64,000 nucleotides of DNA from NCBI RefSeq assembly GCF_006968745.1, contig NZ_CP030118.1, positions 2,554,654-2,618,653 on the forward strand, in the 5' to 3' direction. A model generated the notes under the pieces. That model was not told the origin of the DNA. It ran no database searches and saw only the letters and a program-made list of their open reading frames with translations. Below, in pieces: positions 1 through 8,450 of the stretch. This stretch comes from Brasilonema sennae CENA114 (GTDB lineage: Bacteria > Cyanobacteriota > Cyanobacteriia > Cyanobacteriales > Nostocaceae). Numbering within the stretch: the stretch's first letter is position 1; each line of letters opens with the position of its first letter. The position numbers were made by a program, and so were the translations under genes.

Positions 1-298
1 CATCTCCGCTGATATATTGTCTTTTGCACGAAGTCATACCCACCGTTTCTGGTGTACTAATACCGTGTTCTGCCAGAAACCGATTGATTTCCATCTGCAC
101 AACAAAAGCAGCACCGTGACTTTGGACACCACCAAATGTAGGCGCTACCCCTTGGTACGAGGCGCGCTCAAAAATTTCTACATCACAACCAATACAGTGC
201 AGCGCCAAGCCTGCACATAAACCACTTATTGAACCACCTGCAATAAGCACACGGAGGGGTTGTGAGTTTTGTTGTGTGATGTCCGCTTTGACTTGCAT
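1..298 (-). CDS. FAD-dependent monooxygenase, N-terminal part (runs off the window)
   Basis: The minus-strand frame opens at an ATG at 298 and is still open at base 1, so only about 99 N-terminal residues are present. After a short polar leader comes a hydrophobic strand followed by AGGSISGL and, about 15 residues on, an acidic end (EIFER). This is the Rossmann beta-alpha-beta fold that binds the ADP half of FAD, with a Ser in place of the usual middle Gly region. The continuation matches aromatic-ring or salicylate-type flavoprotein monooxygenases. Substrate cannot be inferred. It is separated from the hyp genes by a repeat-rich spacer, so it is probably not part of that operon. Confidence 0.75.
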   Translation of the reverse strand, partial: MQVKADITQQNSQPLRVLIAGGSISGLCAGLALHCIGCDVEIFERASYQGVAPTFGGVQSHGAAFVVQMEINRFLAEHGISTPETVGMTSCKRQYISGD

Positions 299-757
299 GG
301 AGATGCTTTTGTAGAGTTTTATCACTTGCTTAAAGTCTACAGGTTTGACTCTACCACTGATAGTGACCCTCCCTAGCCCCTAAGGGGCAAAGCTCGCCGG
401 GGGGAGTATCCCCCCGGCAGACTTTGGCGCTGCGCAAACGCTCCAATTCAAAATTCGCTCATCACCGATAGCGTCCCTTGCGCGTGTCCCCTTGGGACGA
501 GCGCGTACCCGTAAGCGCAAGCGCACGCCAAGGGCGTCCCTTGCGCGTGTCCGTAAGGACTTAGGGCATAGATTTGAACGGAGGAAACCTCCCGCAGTCG
601 CCACAACGGGGGGAACCCCCGCAAGGCGCTGCTCTCCGCTCAAACTTCTCTCAAAATTCAAAATCAAGAATCCCATTTTTGAATGCGTGAATTATCTTGT
701 GGTTTTGTGATGGTATCTACCACTATGCTTATCTGAATGTAGTAGACCTTCAACAGC
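299..757. repeat. Intergenic spacer filled with interspersed GC-rich repeats
   Basis: No gene is visible. From about 366 to 660 the spacer is a mosaic of repeat modules. One is a CCCC/GGGG inverted motif near 395-415. Another is a module containing CCCTTGCGCGTGTCC that occurs twice (near 474 and 537). A third is the AATTCAAAATTC-type A/T-rich unit. Related modules recur at 8.63-8.78, 12.1-12.48, 24.44-24.69 and 48.63-48.72 kb. Short frames here are by-products of the repeats. Confidence 0.6.
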
Positions 758-910
758 CTAATTTTCGCTTTCAAATTTCTCTATGTGAACTGTCACCCAT
801 TCAGGTTTAGTGTTCAAAGTAGAAACAAGTGCGTGAGTAACTGCTTGCGCCAGTTTCCGCTTAAGTCTAATAGAATCACATTCAGCAATTTTGACGGTAA
901 CAGATGGCAT
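758..910 (-). CDS. Small tautomerase-like protein at the end of the hyp operon
   Basis: A 50-residue frame starts ATG-CCA, so removal of Met would expose an N-terminal proline, the catalytic base of the 4-oxalocrotonate tautomerase superfamily. The pattern P-S-V-T-V-K-I, then basic residues in the first helix, then a second beta strand (WVTVHIEKF) fits one short beta-alpha-beta unit. An in-frame ATG two codons upstream (916) would hide the proline, so 910 is preferred. It lies 50 bp downstream of hypD on the same strand. A gene of this type is known in the extended hyp operon of Nostoc. Its role in hydrogenase maturation is unknown. It is shorter than typical 4-OT proteins (about 60 residues). 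Confidence 0.6.
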   Translation of the reverse strand: MPSVTVKIAECDSIRLKRKLAQAVTHALVSTLNTKPEWVTVHIEKFESEN

Positions 911-960
911 ATGCATTCCCTAATGATTTTTTCAGCTTTGGTTTTTGACTTGTGATTTTG

Positions 961-2106
961 CTATGCTCTTAGTTTTTCTTTGTCAAGCATCATTTTTTTA
1001 GTCATGTGAGAAAAGCTACCATACTTATAATAAGCTGCACAAGCACCTTCAGAAGAAACCATGCAAGTTCCAATCGGTGTTTCTGGAGTGCAAGCTGTTC
1101 CAAAGACCTTACACTGCCAAGGTTTCAACACTCCTTTGAGGATTTCTCCACAAAGACACGCTTTATGGTCAGCAACTTGCAGGTTGGGAAGGATAAATTT
1201 TAATTCTGCATCAAATTGAGCATATTGGGCACGGATTTTTAATCCAGACTTGGGAATCTCACCTAAACCGCGCCACTCAAAACTTTCTCGGTTTTCAAAG
1301 ACTTTATTCATCGTGGTGATCGCCACCTGATTTCCTGTCTTCTCTACCAACCTGTTATATTGATTTTCAACTTCACAACGATTTTCGACAATCTGTTGCA
1401 ACAGCATCCAAATGGATTGAATAATATCTAAAGGTTCAAAGCCAGAAACCACAATAGGTTTTTGATATTGTTGGGAAATAAATTGATAAGGGTCACTGCC
1501 AATCACCATACTGACATGACCCGGACCAATAAATCCATCGAGCTGTAAATCCGGATTATCTAAAAGTGCTTTTAAGGCAGGAATCACGAGGACGTGATTA
1601 GAAAACATACTGAAATTCTGAATTTTTTCAGATGCTGCTTGCAAGATAGTCAAAGCAGTGCTGGGGGCAGTTGTTTCAAAACCCAAGGCGAAGAAGACAA
1701 CTTCTTTATGAGGGTTGTCCTTAGCAATTTGTAGACTATCGAGGGGAGAGTAAACCATACGAATGTCCGCCCCTTGTGCTTTCGCTTGCAACAAGTTTGT
1801 TTTAGAACCAGGAACGCGCATGGCATCTCCAAAAGTCGTGAAGATAACGTTTGGTTTTAGGGAGATAGAGATAGCATCATCTAGCCTTCCTCTTGGCATC
1901 ACACATACAGGACAACCTGGACCATGAATTAATTCAATTGTCTCAGGTAAAATTTCTTCAATTCCATATTTGAAAATAGAATGAGTGTGCCCACCACACA
2001 CTTCCATTATTTTGATAGGCTTTTTGAGCCGTTGAGATAATTTTTCTATGGCGCGGAATAAAGCATCAGCTTTTTTAGGTTCTCGAAATTCATCAACGTA
2101 TTTCAT
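961..2106 (-). CDS. hypD: Hydrogenase maturation protein HypD
   Basis: HypD is the iron-sulfur scaffold on which, together with HypC, the Fe(CN)2CO unit of [NiFe] hydrogenase is assembled. The 381-residue length is normal. Signature motifs are present: CGGHTHSIF (Cys37), GPGCPVCV (Cys65 and Cys68) and a Cys-rich C-terminal part (CLCGEILKG and FGTACTPETPIG) that binds a 4Fe-4S cluster. It follows hypC by 185 bp, a larger gap than usual, containing a degenerate stem-loop near 2138-2180. Its client here should be the HupSL enzyme encoded divergently at 9.2-12.0 kb. Confidence 0.95.
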   Translation of the reverse strand: MKYVDEFREPKKADALFRAIEKLSQRLKKPIKIMEVCGGHTHSIFKYGIEEILPETIELIHGPGCPVCVMPRGRLDDAISISLKPNVIFTTFGDAMRVPGSKTNLLQAKAQGADIRMVYSPLDSLQIAKDNPHKEVVFFALGFETTAPSTALTILQAASEKIQNFSMFSNHVLVIPALKALLDNPDLQLDGFIGPGHVSMVIGSDPYQFISQQYQKPIVVSGFEPLDIIQSIWMLLQQIVENRCEVENQYNRLVEKTGNQVAITTMNKVFENRESFEWRGLGEIPKSGLKIRAQYAQFDAELKFILPNLQVADHKACLCGEILKGVLKPWQCKVFGTACTPETPIGTCMVSSEGACAAYYKYGSFSHMTKKMMLDKEKLRA

Positions 2107-2291
2107 ATTAAAATTAGAAGAAAAATTTGATTGCGTTCAGATCCCCGACTTCGCAAAAGTTGTCGTGGTTCTTGTTTTTTCACGAATCATTTAGGACTGC
2201 TATATAGTATAATATGTGATTTTTTAAAAAAACTCAGTACACTTTCTGTTCCCTGTTAAGCGTTCCCTACCTCCACGAGTAAATTCAGAAA

Positions 2292-2564
2292 TCAAACCGG
2301 ATTCCTATATGAATCTATTGCTACTGCTTCTGCTAATTCTTCCAAGAGTTGCAGTGTTTCCATAGCTTCTTTTTCATTAATTCGATTCATCGCAAAGCCA
2401 ACATGAACTAGCACCCAATCGCCGACACATGATTCCACTGAATGCTGTTCATCAACGATACAAGCAATATTGACTTGACGCTTCACACCACCAACATTGA
2501 CAACAGCTAGTTTTTGTTTCACGTCAGTGATTTCGATAATTTTACCTGGAATTCCTAAACACAT
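2292..2564 (-). CDS. hypC: Hydrogenase maturation chaperone HypC
   Basis: The 90-residue protein begins MCLGIPGKI. The second residue is the essential cysteine of the HypC/HupF family, exposed after Met removal, which holds the Fe(CN)2CO unit and the large-subunit precursor. The conserved GDWVLVHVGFAMNRI segment is present. It lies 56 bp downstream of hypF and upstream of hypD on the same strand, the order seen in other heterocystous cyanobacteria. Nothing is unusual in the protein. Confidence 0.95.
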   Translation of the reverse strand: MCLGIPGKIIEITDVKQKLAVVNVGGVKRQVNIACIVDEQHSVESCVGDWVLVHVGFAMNRINEKEAMETLQLLEELAEAVAIDSYRNPV

Positions 2565-2620
2565 TTTTTTGAAATAAATTTTGTAGTGTTTGATAACAAA
2601 TTACGCTCGAAAATCAGTAA

Positions 2621-5185
2621 CTATTGACTCATTAGTTGAGCAGCTGCAATCACAGCTTGTCCTAGTGATAAACCACCATCATTAGCTGGAACTAAGCTAT
2701 GAGTAAGTACATTTATTCCTAATTTTTTTAAGCCTTGAGTAACTTGCTCTAACAGAATGCAATTTTGAAAAACTCCTCCTGTGAGGACAACTTGAGAAAT
2801 ATCGTTTTTTTGAAGCAGGTTATTAACCATTTTTACAATGGTATGAGCTAAGCTTGTATGAAATTTGGCAGCGATAACTGCTTGAGGAGTTGGCTGCTGT
2901 AAGTCATTCAGCAAAGCTTGCCACATTGGATATGAATCTATATAATAAATATTATCTGACCAATAAAATTTAAATTTATAATTGAAATATTCTTTTTTAT
3001 TTAATAAATGCGTATCAGCCAAAGCTTCCATTTCAATTGCTGCTTGTCCTTCATAGCTACATTGTTCTCTACAGATACCAATTGCAGCAGCGACAGCATC
3101 AAATAAACGCCCAACGGATGAAGTTAGAGGAGCGTTAATTCCTTTTTGGACAAGCTGATTGAGAAGTTTCAGCGGCTTTTGTTCAATAAATTCTAAAATA
3201 TCTAAGTATTTGTATTTTTGTTTTAAATCTTCCCAATCAAAGGCAGATATTAACTGGGCATAGGTATTACGCCAAGGTTCTCTCATTGCTTGTGTTCCGC
3301 CAATCATTGGTACTGGCTTAAATGTCGCCAATCTCTTAAAATGGCGATAATCTGCTAAGAGAAATTCTCCGCCCCAGAGTGTTCCATCTTCACCATAACC
3401 CAAGCCATCTAATGCAATACCTAAAACAGGTGGTGAATTAATATTTATATCATTTTCTGCCATGCAAGCAGCAATATGAGCATGATGATGTTGGATGTGA
3501 AGTAGGGGCACGGCTGTGCCGTGTCCGTACTGATTGTGTGCAAGTTGTTTTCCAAGTTTTGTTGAGAAATATTCAGGGTGTAAATCAACAGCGATCGCTT
3601 CGGGTTGATGCTCAAATAAATTCAAGTAGAGATTGAGCGTATCTTGATAAGATTTGAAAGTCGCTGCACTTTCTAAATCTCCTATATGTTGAGATAGAAT
3701 AGCTTTCCCATCTCGCAATAAACAAAAAGTATTCTTTAGCTGGCTGCCCATTGCTAAAATGTGAGGAACGCTTTCAAATCCAGATGGTAAATTAATAGAT
3801 GTTGGTGCGTATCCTCTAGCACGACGGATTGTTAGCACTTTTTCACCAACAACCCTCACCACCGAATCATCGACTCGGTTTACAATCTCCCGATTGTGCA
3901 GAAGAAAATAATCTGCAATTTTTCCTAACTTGTCACGCGCTTCAACATTATCAATACATTGCGGTTCATCAGAAAGATTACCACTTGTCAAAACAATCGG
4001 GCGATTCATCCGCCTCAGAATGAGGTGGTGTAAGGGGGTGTAAGGTAGCATGAAACCCAAAGTGTTTTGCCCTGGTGCAACTGAAGGCGCAATTTGATTT
4101 TGAATTTTGGATTTTGGATTTTGGATTTTGGATTTTGGGTTTTGAATTTTGAACTTTGAATTTTGCGAAAAGTTGCCAGGAGGAGCCAGTACTGCAGGAG
4201 GGTTTCCCTCCGTAGGTATCTGGCGTTGGTTTCCCTCCGTAGCAAACTTTTCAAGACGAATTTTGAATTGTATTCTCCCACTTCCCCTTTCTTCATCGTC
4301 GTCTCCCGCATTTGCCTGAATCAACACAACAGGCGCGGCGGGACTTTCTAATAATTCTCTTTCCTTGGCGCTGGGGGTGCAGTACTCTTCAATAACTGAT
4401 ATGTCTTTTGCCATTAAAGCAAAAGGCTTTTGATTGCGCTGTTTACGGCTGCGTAGTTTTTGTACAGCACTTTCCTGAGTGGCGTCGCAAGCTAGATGAA
4501 ATCCACCTAACCCTTTAATAGCAACTATTTCGCCTTTTTGTAATAAGGTACAAACGGCGTCAACATCGTCAAGCATAGAAAACATATAAGATGTAATTGG
4601 TTGATTATCTGAACGTTCTAACCAGGCTTTAGGACCGCAAATTTGACACGCTACGGGTTGGGCGTGAAAGCGACGGTTTTCAACATCGTTGTATTCCCGA
4701 CCACACTCTGCACACATAGCAAAAGCAGCCATACTTGTGTTGTCGCGATCATAAGGTATGGCGCGAGTGATACTTAGGCGAGGACCGCAATGAGTACAGT
4801 TCGTGAAGGGATAACGATACCAGCGGTTGAGGGGGTCAAAAATTTCTGCTTTACATTTTGGACAAGTCGCAGCATCCGCAGGAATTTCTGTTTTCACTGC
4901 ACTGCTGAGACTGTCAGAAATGACAAAATCACCAAAGGTAGATTTGCCTTCATAACGCTTGCGCGTTACTTCATCAATTCTCGCTAATGGCGGACACTGT
5001 TTCTGTAAATTTTGAACAAATTCTTCTATAAATTCTTCACAGCCAGATACCCTAATGAGGACACCTTGACCGTCATTACAAACTTCGCCTTGCAATCCGT
5101 ATGCTTTTGCAAGTCTATATACAGTGGGGCGGAATCCCACTCCTTGAACGATACCGCGAACCCTGATGATTTCTTCAGTAAACAT
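2621..5185 (-). CDS. hypF: Carbamoyltransferase HypF, with an in-frame repeat insertion
   Basis: HypF makes the thiocarboxamide on HypE that becomes the cyanide ligands of the NiFe centre. Domains in order are an acylphosphatase-like domain (residues about 5-95, RGIVQGVGFRPTVYRLA), two zinc-finger motifs (about 107-190, CPKC...CTHC...CAEC...CQIC), a YrdC-like domain (about 200-400), and a Kae1-like carbamoyltransferase domain with HHHAHIAACMAE and GGVFQN. At 854 residues it is roughly 80 longer than usual. The excess (about residues 293-366) is low-complexity sequence encoded by the repeat at 4079-4330, inside the YrdC-like domain. Flanking sequence on both sides is normal HypF, so the frame is kept. 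Confidence 0.93.
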   Translation of the reverse strand: MFTEEIIRVRGIVQGVGFRPTVYRLAKAYGLQGEVCNDGQGVLIRVSGCEEFIEEFVQNLQKQCPPLARIDEVTRKRYEGKSTFGDFVISDSLSSAVKTEIPADAATCPKCKAEIFDPLNRWYRYPFTNCTHCGPRLSITRAIPYDRDNTSMAAFAMCAECGREYNDVENRRFHAQPVACQICGPKAWLERSDNQPITSYMFSMLDDVDAVCTLLQKGEIVAIKGLGGFHLACDATQESAVQKLRSRKQRNQKPFALMAKDISVIEEYCTPSAKERELLESPAAPVVLIQANAGDDDEERGSGRIQFKIRLEKFATEGNQRQIPTEGNPPAVLAPPGNFSQNSKFKIQNPKSKIQNPKSKIQNQIAPSVAPGQNTLGFMLPYTPLHHLILRRMNRPIVLTSGNLSDEPQCIDNVEARDKLGKIADYFLLHNREIVNRVDDSVVRVVGEKVLTIRRARGYAPTSINLPSGFESVPHILAMGSQLKNTFCLLRDGKAILSQHIGDLESAATFKSYQDTLNLYLNLFEHQPEAIAVDLHPEYFSTKLGKQLAHNQYGHGTAVPLLHIQHHHAHIAACMAENDININSPPVLGIALDGLGYGEDGTLWGGEFLLADYRHFKRLATFKPVPMIGGTQAMREPWRNTYAQLISAFDWEDLKQKYKYLDILEFIEQKPLKLLNQLVQKGINAPLTSSVGRLFDAVAAAIGICREQCSYEGQAAIEMEALADTHLLNKKEYFNYKFKFYWSDNIYYIDSYPMWQALLNDLQQPTPQAVIAAKFHTSLAHTIVKMVNNLLQKNDISQVVLTGGVFQNCILLEQVTQGLKKLGINVLTHSLVPANDGGLSLGQAVIAAAQLMSQ
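4079..4330. repeat. Interspersed repeat inserted in-frame within hypF
   Basis: Between about 4080 and 4165 there are five to six near-copies of a heptamer-like unit (GGATTTT) with variants. These are followed by a module with GCAGGAGGGTTTCCCTCCGTAGG (near 4192-4219) and a second TTTCCCTCCGTAG near 4230. The same module occurs in noncoding DNA at 12.1-12.45 kb. In hypF it is translated as K/I/Q/N/P-rich sequence without a stop. Confidence 0.8.
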
Positions 5186-5207
5186 GATATTTGAACTAAT
5201 TTCGTAG

Positions 5208-5275
5208 ATGCTAAAGACAGAATTCAGAACTCAGAATACAGAATTCAAAACTCAGAACTCAGAATACAGAATGAT
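5208..5275. repeat. Short tandem repeat upstream of hypF
   Basis: Imperfect copies of an AGAATTCAGAACTC-like unit occupy the gap between hypF and the NHL-protein gene. This is a short tandemly repeated repetitive sequence of the kind common in heterocystous cyanobacteria. No coding or promoter element is recognisable. Confidence 0.6.
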
Positions 5276-5393
5276 TTCTTGTCTTGAGATAAAGGCTTTG
5301 TACAATCTATTTGGAAACTGTGTATTTGACTTAACACAACGTAAGCTTCTTGTGTGTTTCAGGAGTTACTGTAGAGTGCAAGGGCGCAGCCCA

Positions 5394-6608
5394 TTATTTG
5401 GTAGTTATCTTCCAAAGTAAAACTCGGTTATTTCCGGAATCTGCTATAACCGCAGTATTTCCACACACTTTAATTCCATAAGACCAATTCAAGCTATCTC
5501 GTTTGGCTAACCCAAAATCACGATTTTCACCTTTACTTTTAAAATCTCTTTGTCCAACCAGTGCATGACTTTCGCTTCCGTGCAAAGACAAAATTGATTC
5601 TGGCTTTTTCCAGCCTAATAGCCTTGAATTAGCTGTATCAGTAACAAGTAACCACTCACCAGCAGCAGTGACACCATAAGGCATACTCAAACTATTAGCA
5701 CTAGGAAAATAAACTCCTTGATTTATTTCAACTAAATCAAAAGTTTTTTGTCCTAACACTACTGCACAAGGGGCATTGTTTTCTGTTGGAATTCCGTGCC
5801 AAATCATCACACGGTTATTACCGGCATCAGTGACAACTAAATTTTCTTCCCAAACTGTGATGTCATGACACCAACGCATACTCGATGCTGAAGCAGTATC
5901 ACCGCCATTTTCGTCGCGGGACATCATATCTTTTTGTCCCAAAACAACATCAGCCGGTTGACCATTTTCTTCAGGTAATTGATGCCAAATTAAAACTCGG
6001 CGATTGCCTGTGTCAGCAACAAATAGCTTTTCTTGATGATAGAAAACTCCATAGCACCAGTTGAGAGTATTAGCTGCTGCTTGTTGAGTTCCTCTGTTTG
6101 GTTCATTGTCAGTGAAATGAGTTTGACCTAATACTAAATCTGCTGGAACATTGCTATCTTCTGGCAATTTTTTCCAAATCAAAACGCGATGATTCCAAGC
6201 ATCTGCAACTGCTAAACCTTCACCACAAGCACAAATTCCAGTTGGTACACTGAGTGTTGTCCTTCCAGGACTACCTTTGGCATTTTGTCCTTCATGGTTA
6301 AAGTCTGGTTGTCCAATCACCCAATCAGCAGGTTGACTATCTTGAGTGGGAACATTCCGCCATCCTAATAAACGATGATGTCCTGTGTCTGATACCCACA
6401 ATGGTCCAGTTTCAGATATCAAACAAGCACCACGAGGACCAAACATTTCTCTACTGCTGGGTAAGACAGGTGTTGCTAGTTCACCCACATCAAGAGTCGT
6501 TCCTAAAATAACTTCTGCACCTTGAGACAAAAAAGGTGAAAGTTGGGAAACTTTTACCGATTCTGTTGCATCTTTAGGTGTAAGAGTCATTTTAGTTGCT
6601 GTGTTCAT
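5394..6608 (-). CDS. NHL-repeat (six-bladed beta-propeller) protein of the extended hyp operon
   Basis: The 404-residue protein is built of repeats containing V(I)ADxxNHR/NRVLIW-type cores (VSDTGHHRLLGW, VADAWNHRVLIW, VADTGNRRVLIW, VTDAGNNRVMIW, VTDTANSRLLGW, IADSGNNRVLLW), six blades in all. Each is followed by a G-Q-(K/P/T)-(D/H)-F loop. This is the NHL fold, a protein-interaction scaffold. A gene of this family lies in the same place in the hyp operon of Nostoc PCC 7120, and this operon has been proposed to help small-subunit (HupS) maturation. That role is inference from family knowledge. No signal peptide is seen, so it is probably cytoplasmic. Confidence 0.8.
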   Translation of the reverse strand: MNTATKMTLTPKDATESVKVSQLSPFLSQGAEVILGTTLDVGELATPVLPSSREMFGPRGACLISETGPLWVSDTGHHRLLGWRNVPTQDSQPADWVIGQPDFNHEGQNAKGSPGRTTLSVPTGICACGEGLAVADAWNHRVLIWKKLPEDSNVPADLVLGQTHFTDNEPNRGTQQAAANTLNWCYGVFYHQEKLFVADTGNRRVLIWHQLPEENGQPADVVLGQKDMMSRDENGGDTASASSMRWCHDITVWEENLVVTDAGNNRVMIWHGIPTENNAPCAVVLGQKTFDLVEINQGVYFPSANSLSMPYGVTAAGEWLLVTDTANSRLLGWKKPESILSLHGSESHALVGQRDFKSKGENRDFGLAKRDSLNWSYGIKVCGNTAVIADSGNNRVLLWKITTK

Positions 6609-6923
6609 CGGTGATTTTGGAATAAAGAAATGCTGGTTTTATCAGTTACCAGTTATCAGTTATCAGTTACCAGTGTCGTGTTCCGTTGGGTTCCAAACAG
6701 GTATCAGTTAACAGTTAGGGTTTATCAGTGTCGTGTCCCGTTGTTTACTGTTTACTGTTTACTGTTTGAAAAGCCTAAAAAAAATTTGAGACGAAAAGCA
6801 ATTACTGAGTTGAAATGTGTTTGCGTGTTCAGCCGTTTAGAACTAAACTTCCGGGCTCATAATAGCCTCAGTTAATTTTAAGAGACGGAAAACTTTATAA
6901 TTTTTTAGCTTTCTGTCTGACAT
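6609..6923. repeat. Spacer with two short tandem repeats between NHL and membrane-protein genes
   Basis: Near 6640-6685 the unit ATCAGTT is repeated with variants. At 6743-6767 a TTTACTG unit is repeated about four times. Otherwise I see no gene. The spacer breaks an otherwise tight operon, so transcription may restart after it. Confidence 0.6.
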
Positions 6924-7148
6924 TTACTTCATCTTGAGTTCTTTATGTAGAAATGGCATTAAGATACCAGTCAAAAAGCTAGAGACAGTAACTGGTATCC
7001 AAAGGCTAACTTGAGTTTGTGCAAGCAAAAACAACAACGATGCACTTATACTAATACCAATTGCAGTTTGCTTGACAAAGTTCATGGGGTCGCGCAGTAG
7101 CTTTCCCTTAAAAAATAGCCTAGCGCTGAACCATCCTATTTCTAACAT
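6924..7148 (-). CDS. Small membrane protein of the extended hyp operon
   Basis: This 74-residue protein has two hydrophobic segments, about residues 27-45 (IGISISASLLFLLAQ) and 48-66 (SLWIPVTVSSFLTGIL), with a basic N-terminal part and a charged tail. It lies 8 bp after the next upstream gene, so the two are likely co-translated. I know of small genes in this position in Nostoc but no established function. With its upstream neighbour it could form a small membrane complex near the hydrogenase; that is speculation. Confidence 0.6.
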   Translation of the reverse strand: MLEIGWFSARLFFKGKLLRDPMNFVKQTAIGISISASLLFLLAQTQVSLWIPVTVSSFLTGILMPFLHKELKMK

Positions 7149-7156
7149 GATTCCTC

Positions 7157-7423
7157 CTAAAAATTTTTCAACGCATTCAAGACTATTAGCCCTAAGATTA
7201 TTCCAGGAATGACGCCAGCCGGACCAAAGAATCCACCAAGTAGTGCAGCTAACTCATAGCCTAAATATTCTTTGGCTAAAAGGATTCCGCCAATTGCACC
7301 GCCAATCATAGATAAGGCTGTTGCTACTAAAAACCACACAAATCCCGTCATCAGATTTAAGTCGCCAGCCATTAAGCTTGTGAAAAAATCTTTTAAAACA
7401 GGATTTGTCAAAAAGTCTGTCAT
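7157..7423 (-). CDS. Small glycine-rich membrane protein of the extended hyp operon
   Basis: From the preferred ATG at 7423 (MTDF) the protein has 88 residues. There is an in-frame upstream ATG at 7438, but the inner one follows the AGGAGATAA ribosome-binding sequence. It contains a transmembrane segment near residues 25-50 with small-residue packing (GGAIGGILLA) and another near 58-82 (GGFFGPAGVIPGIILGLIVL). The Gly-rich helices resemble superinfection-exclusion or small pore-like proteins, but no family can be assigned. It is co-directional with the TPR gene upstream and with hypFCD downstream. Confidence 0.6.
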   Translation of the reverse strand: MTDFLTNPVLKDFFTSLMAGDLNLMTGFVWFLVATALSMIGGAIGGILLAKEYLGYELAALLGGFFGPAGVIPGIILGLIVLNALKNF

Positions 7424-7478
7424 TCTTATCTCCTGCACGAAAATTGTTAGTTGTTATTTTTTTTCAAACTACCAACTA

Positions 7479-8450
7479 CTAACCATTGTCAATTTCTGTC
7501 TCAAGTTCTTGCAGTACCTGTGCTACAATTTGCGCTTGTTCTATTTGTCCATGTTGAGTAAAAATTTCCCAAGCTTCTTGATAATAGGCACGCGCTTGCA
7601 AGAGATTTTTGAGATTCCCAGCTTCTGGTTTTTCTGAGTCGTCTGGTAAGTTCAATAAGGCGTTGGCTTTGTTAGAAATTGTGTTGGCGTATTCTAAGGG
7701 TGTGTCTTTGGGGTTACGCACTTTTAACGCTTCCTCATAAGCGGCGATCGCCCGCACAACATTCTCCAAAGGATGAGAACTCGGTAGATATTGCAAAGCG
7801 TTGCCCAGATTATTCTGCAACATCGCATATTCCCTGGGATGGCTGATTAACTCAATATGCTTCAGCGCCTCCTCAAATGTCTGCACTGCTAACCCTTGAC
7901 GCAGGTATTCTGTTTGTGTTGTCAAAGGCGTCGAGAGGTAAGCAATTGCAATGTTGTTGTGTAAAATCGCATATTCCTGCGGGTATTTCTGCCAGGTAAA
8001 CACCTGCAAAGCTTTCTGATAAGCTTGGATGCTATCTGTCACCCGCGCTAAATTGAATGGCACAAGTGACTGCAACACTAACCCAAAATTCATTTGGGTT
8101 TCTGCTACTTCCACCGGTGTTGCAAGCTGTTGTATAACAGGTAGGGCTTCATCTAATCGTTGTTTCGCTTCTAATAACAGTTGTTCCCCAACATCGGGAA
8201 TAGCCTTCAAAGCAAGTGCCATTCCTACGTTTGCCCTAGCTTGCCAAAGTAAATTATCCTCACCACATAAATCATACGCTTGCTGACATAGCGAAACTGC
8301 ATTCCATAAATCTTGGGCAGTTTTTGGCTTTTTTTGAAAGCCTTGCGCCATTTCAATCAGCATCTCGATTTTTTCTTGTGTCGTTGCTGGGGAAGAAGCA
8401 ATCATATCCATTGCCGCCTTCACCGCAGAATCTGTCATGCTGGGGGTCAT
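7479..8450 (-). CDS. TPR-like helical-repeat protein, first gene of the extended hyp operon
   Basis: This protein of about 323 residues is all-helical, with repeated A-x-x-Y-x-x-A-L-x-V units (SIQAYQKALQVF, AIAAYEEALKVR, ARAYYQEAWEIF) typical of tetratricopeptide repeats. The start was set at 8450 because AGGAAG lies 6 bp upstream. The frame extends to 8525 and an ATG at 8456 is also possible. A TPR protein in the same operon position is known from Nostoc. It is the promoter-proximal gene facing hupS, so expression of the whole accessory set may be tied to the hupSL-hyp intergenic region. Its partner is unknown. Confidence 0.7.
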   Translation of the reverse strand: MTPSMTDSAVKAAMDMIASSPATTQEKIEMLIEMAQGFQKKPKTAQDLWNAVSLCQQAYDLCGEDNLLWQARANVGMALALKAIPDVGEQLLLEAKQRLDEALPVIQQLATPVEVAETQMNFGLVLQSLVPFNLARVTDSIQAYQKALQVFTWQKYPQEYAILHNNIAIAYLSTPLTTQTEYLRQGLAVQTFEEALKHIELISHPREYAMLQNNLGNALQYLPSSHPLENVVRAIAAYEEALKVRNPKDTPLEYANTISNKANALLNLPDDSEKPEAGNLKNLLQARAYYQEAWEIFTQHGQIEQAQIVAQVLQELETEIDNG

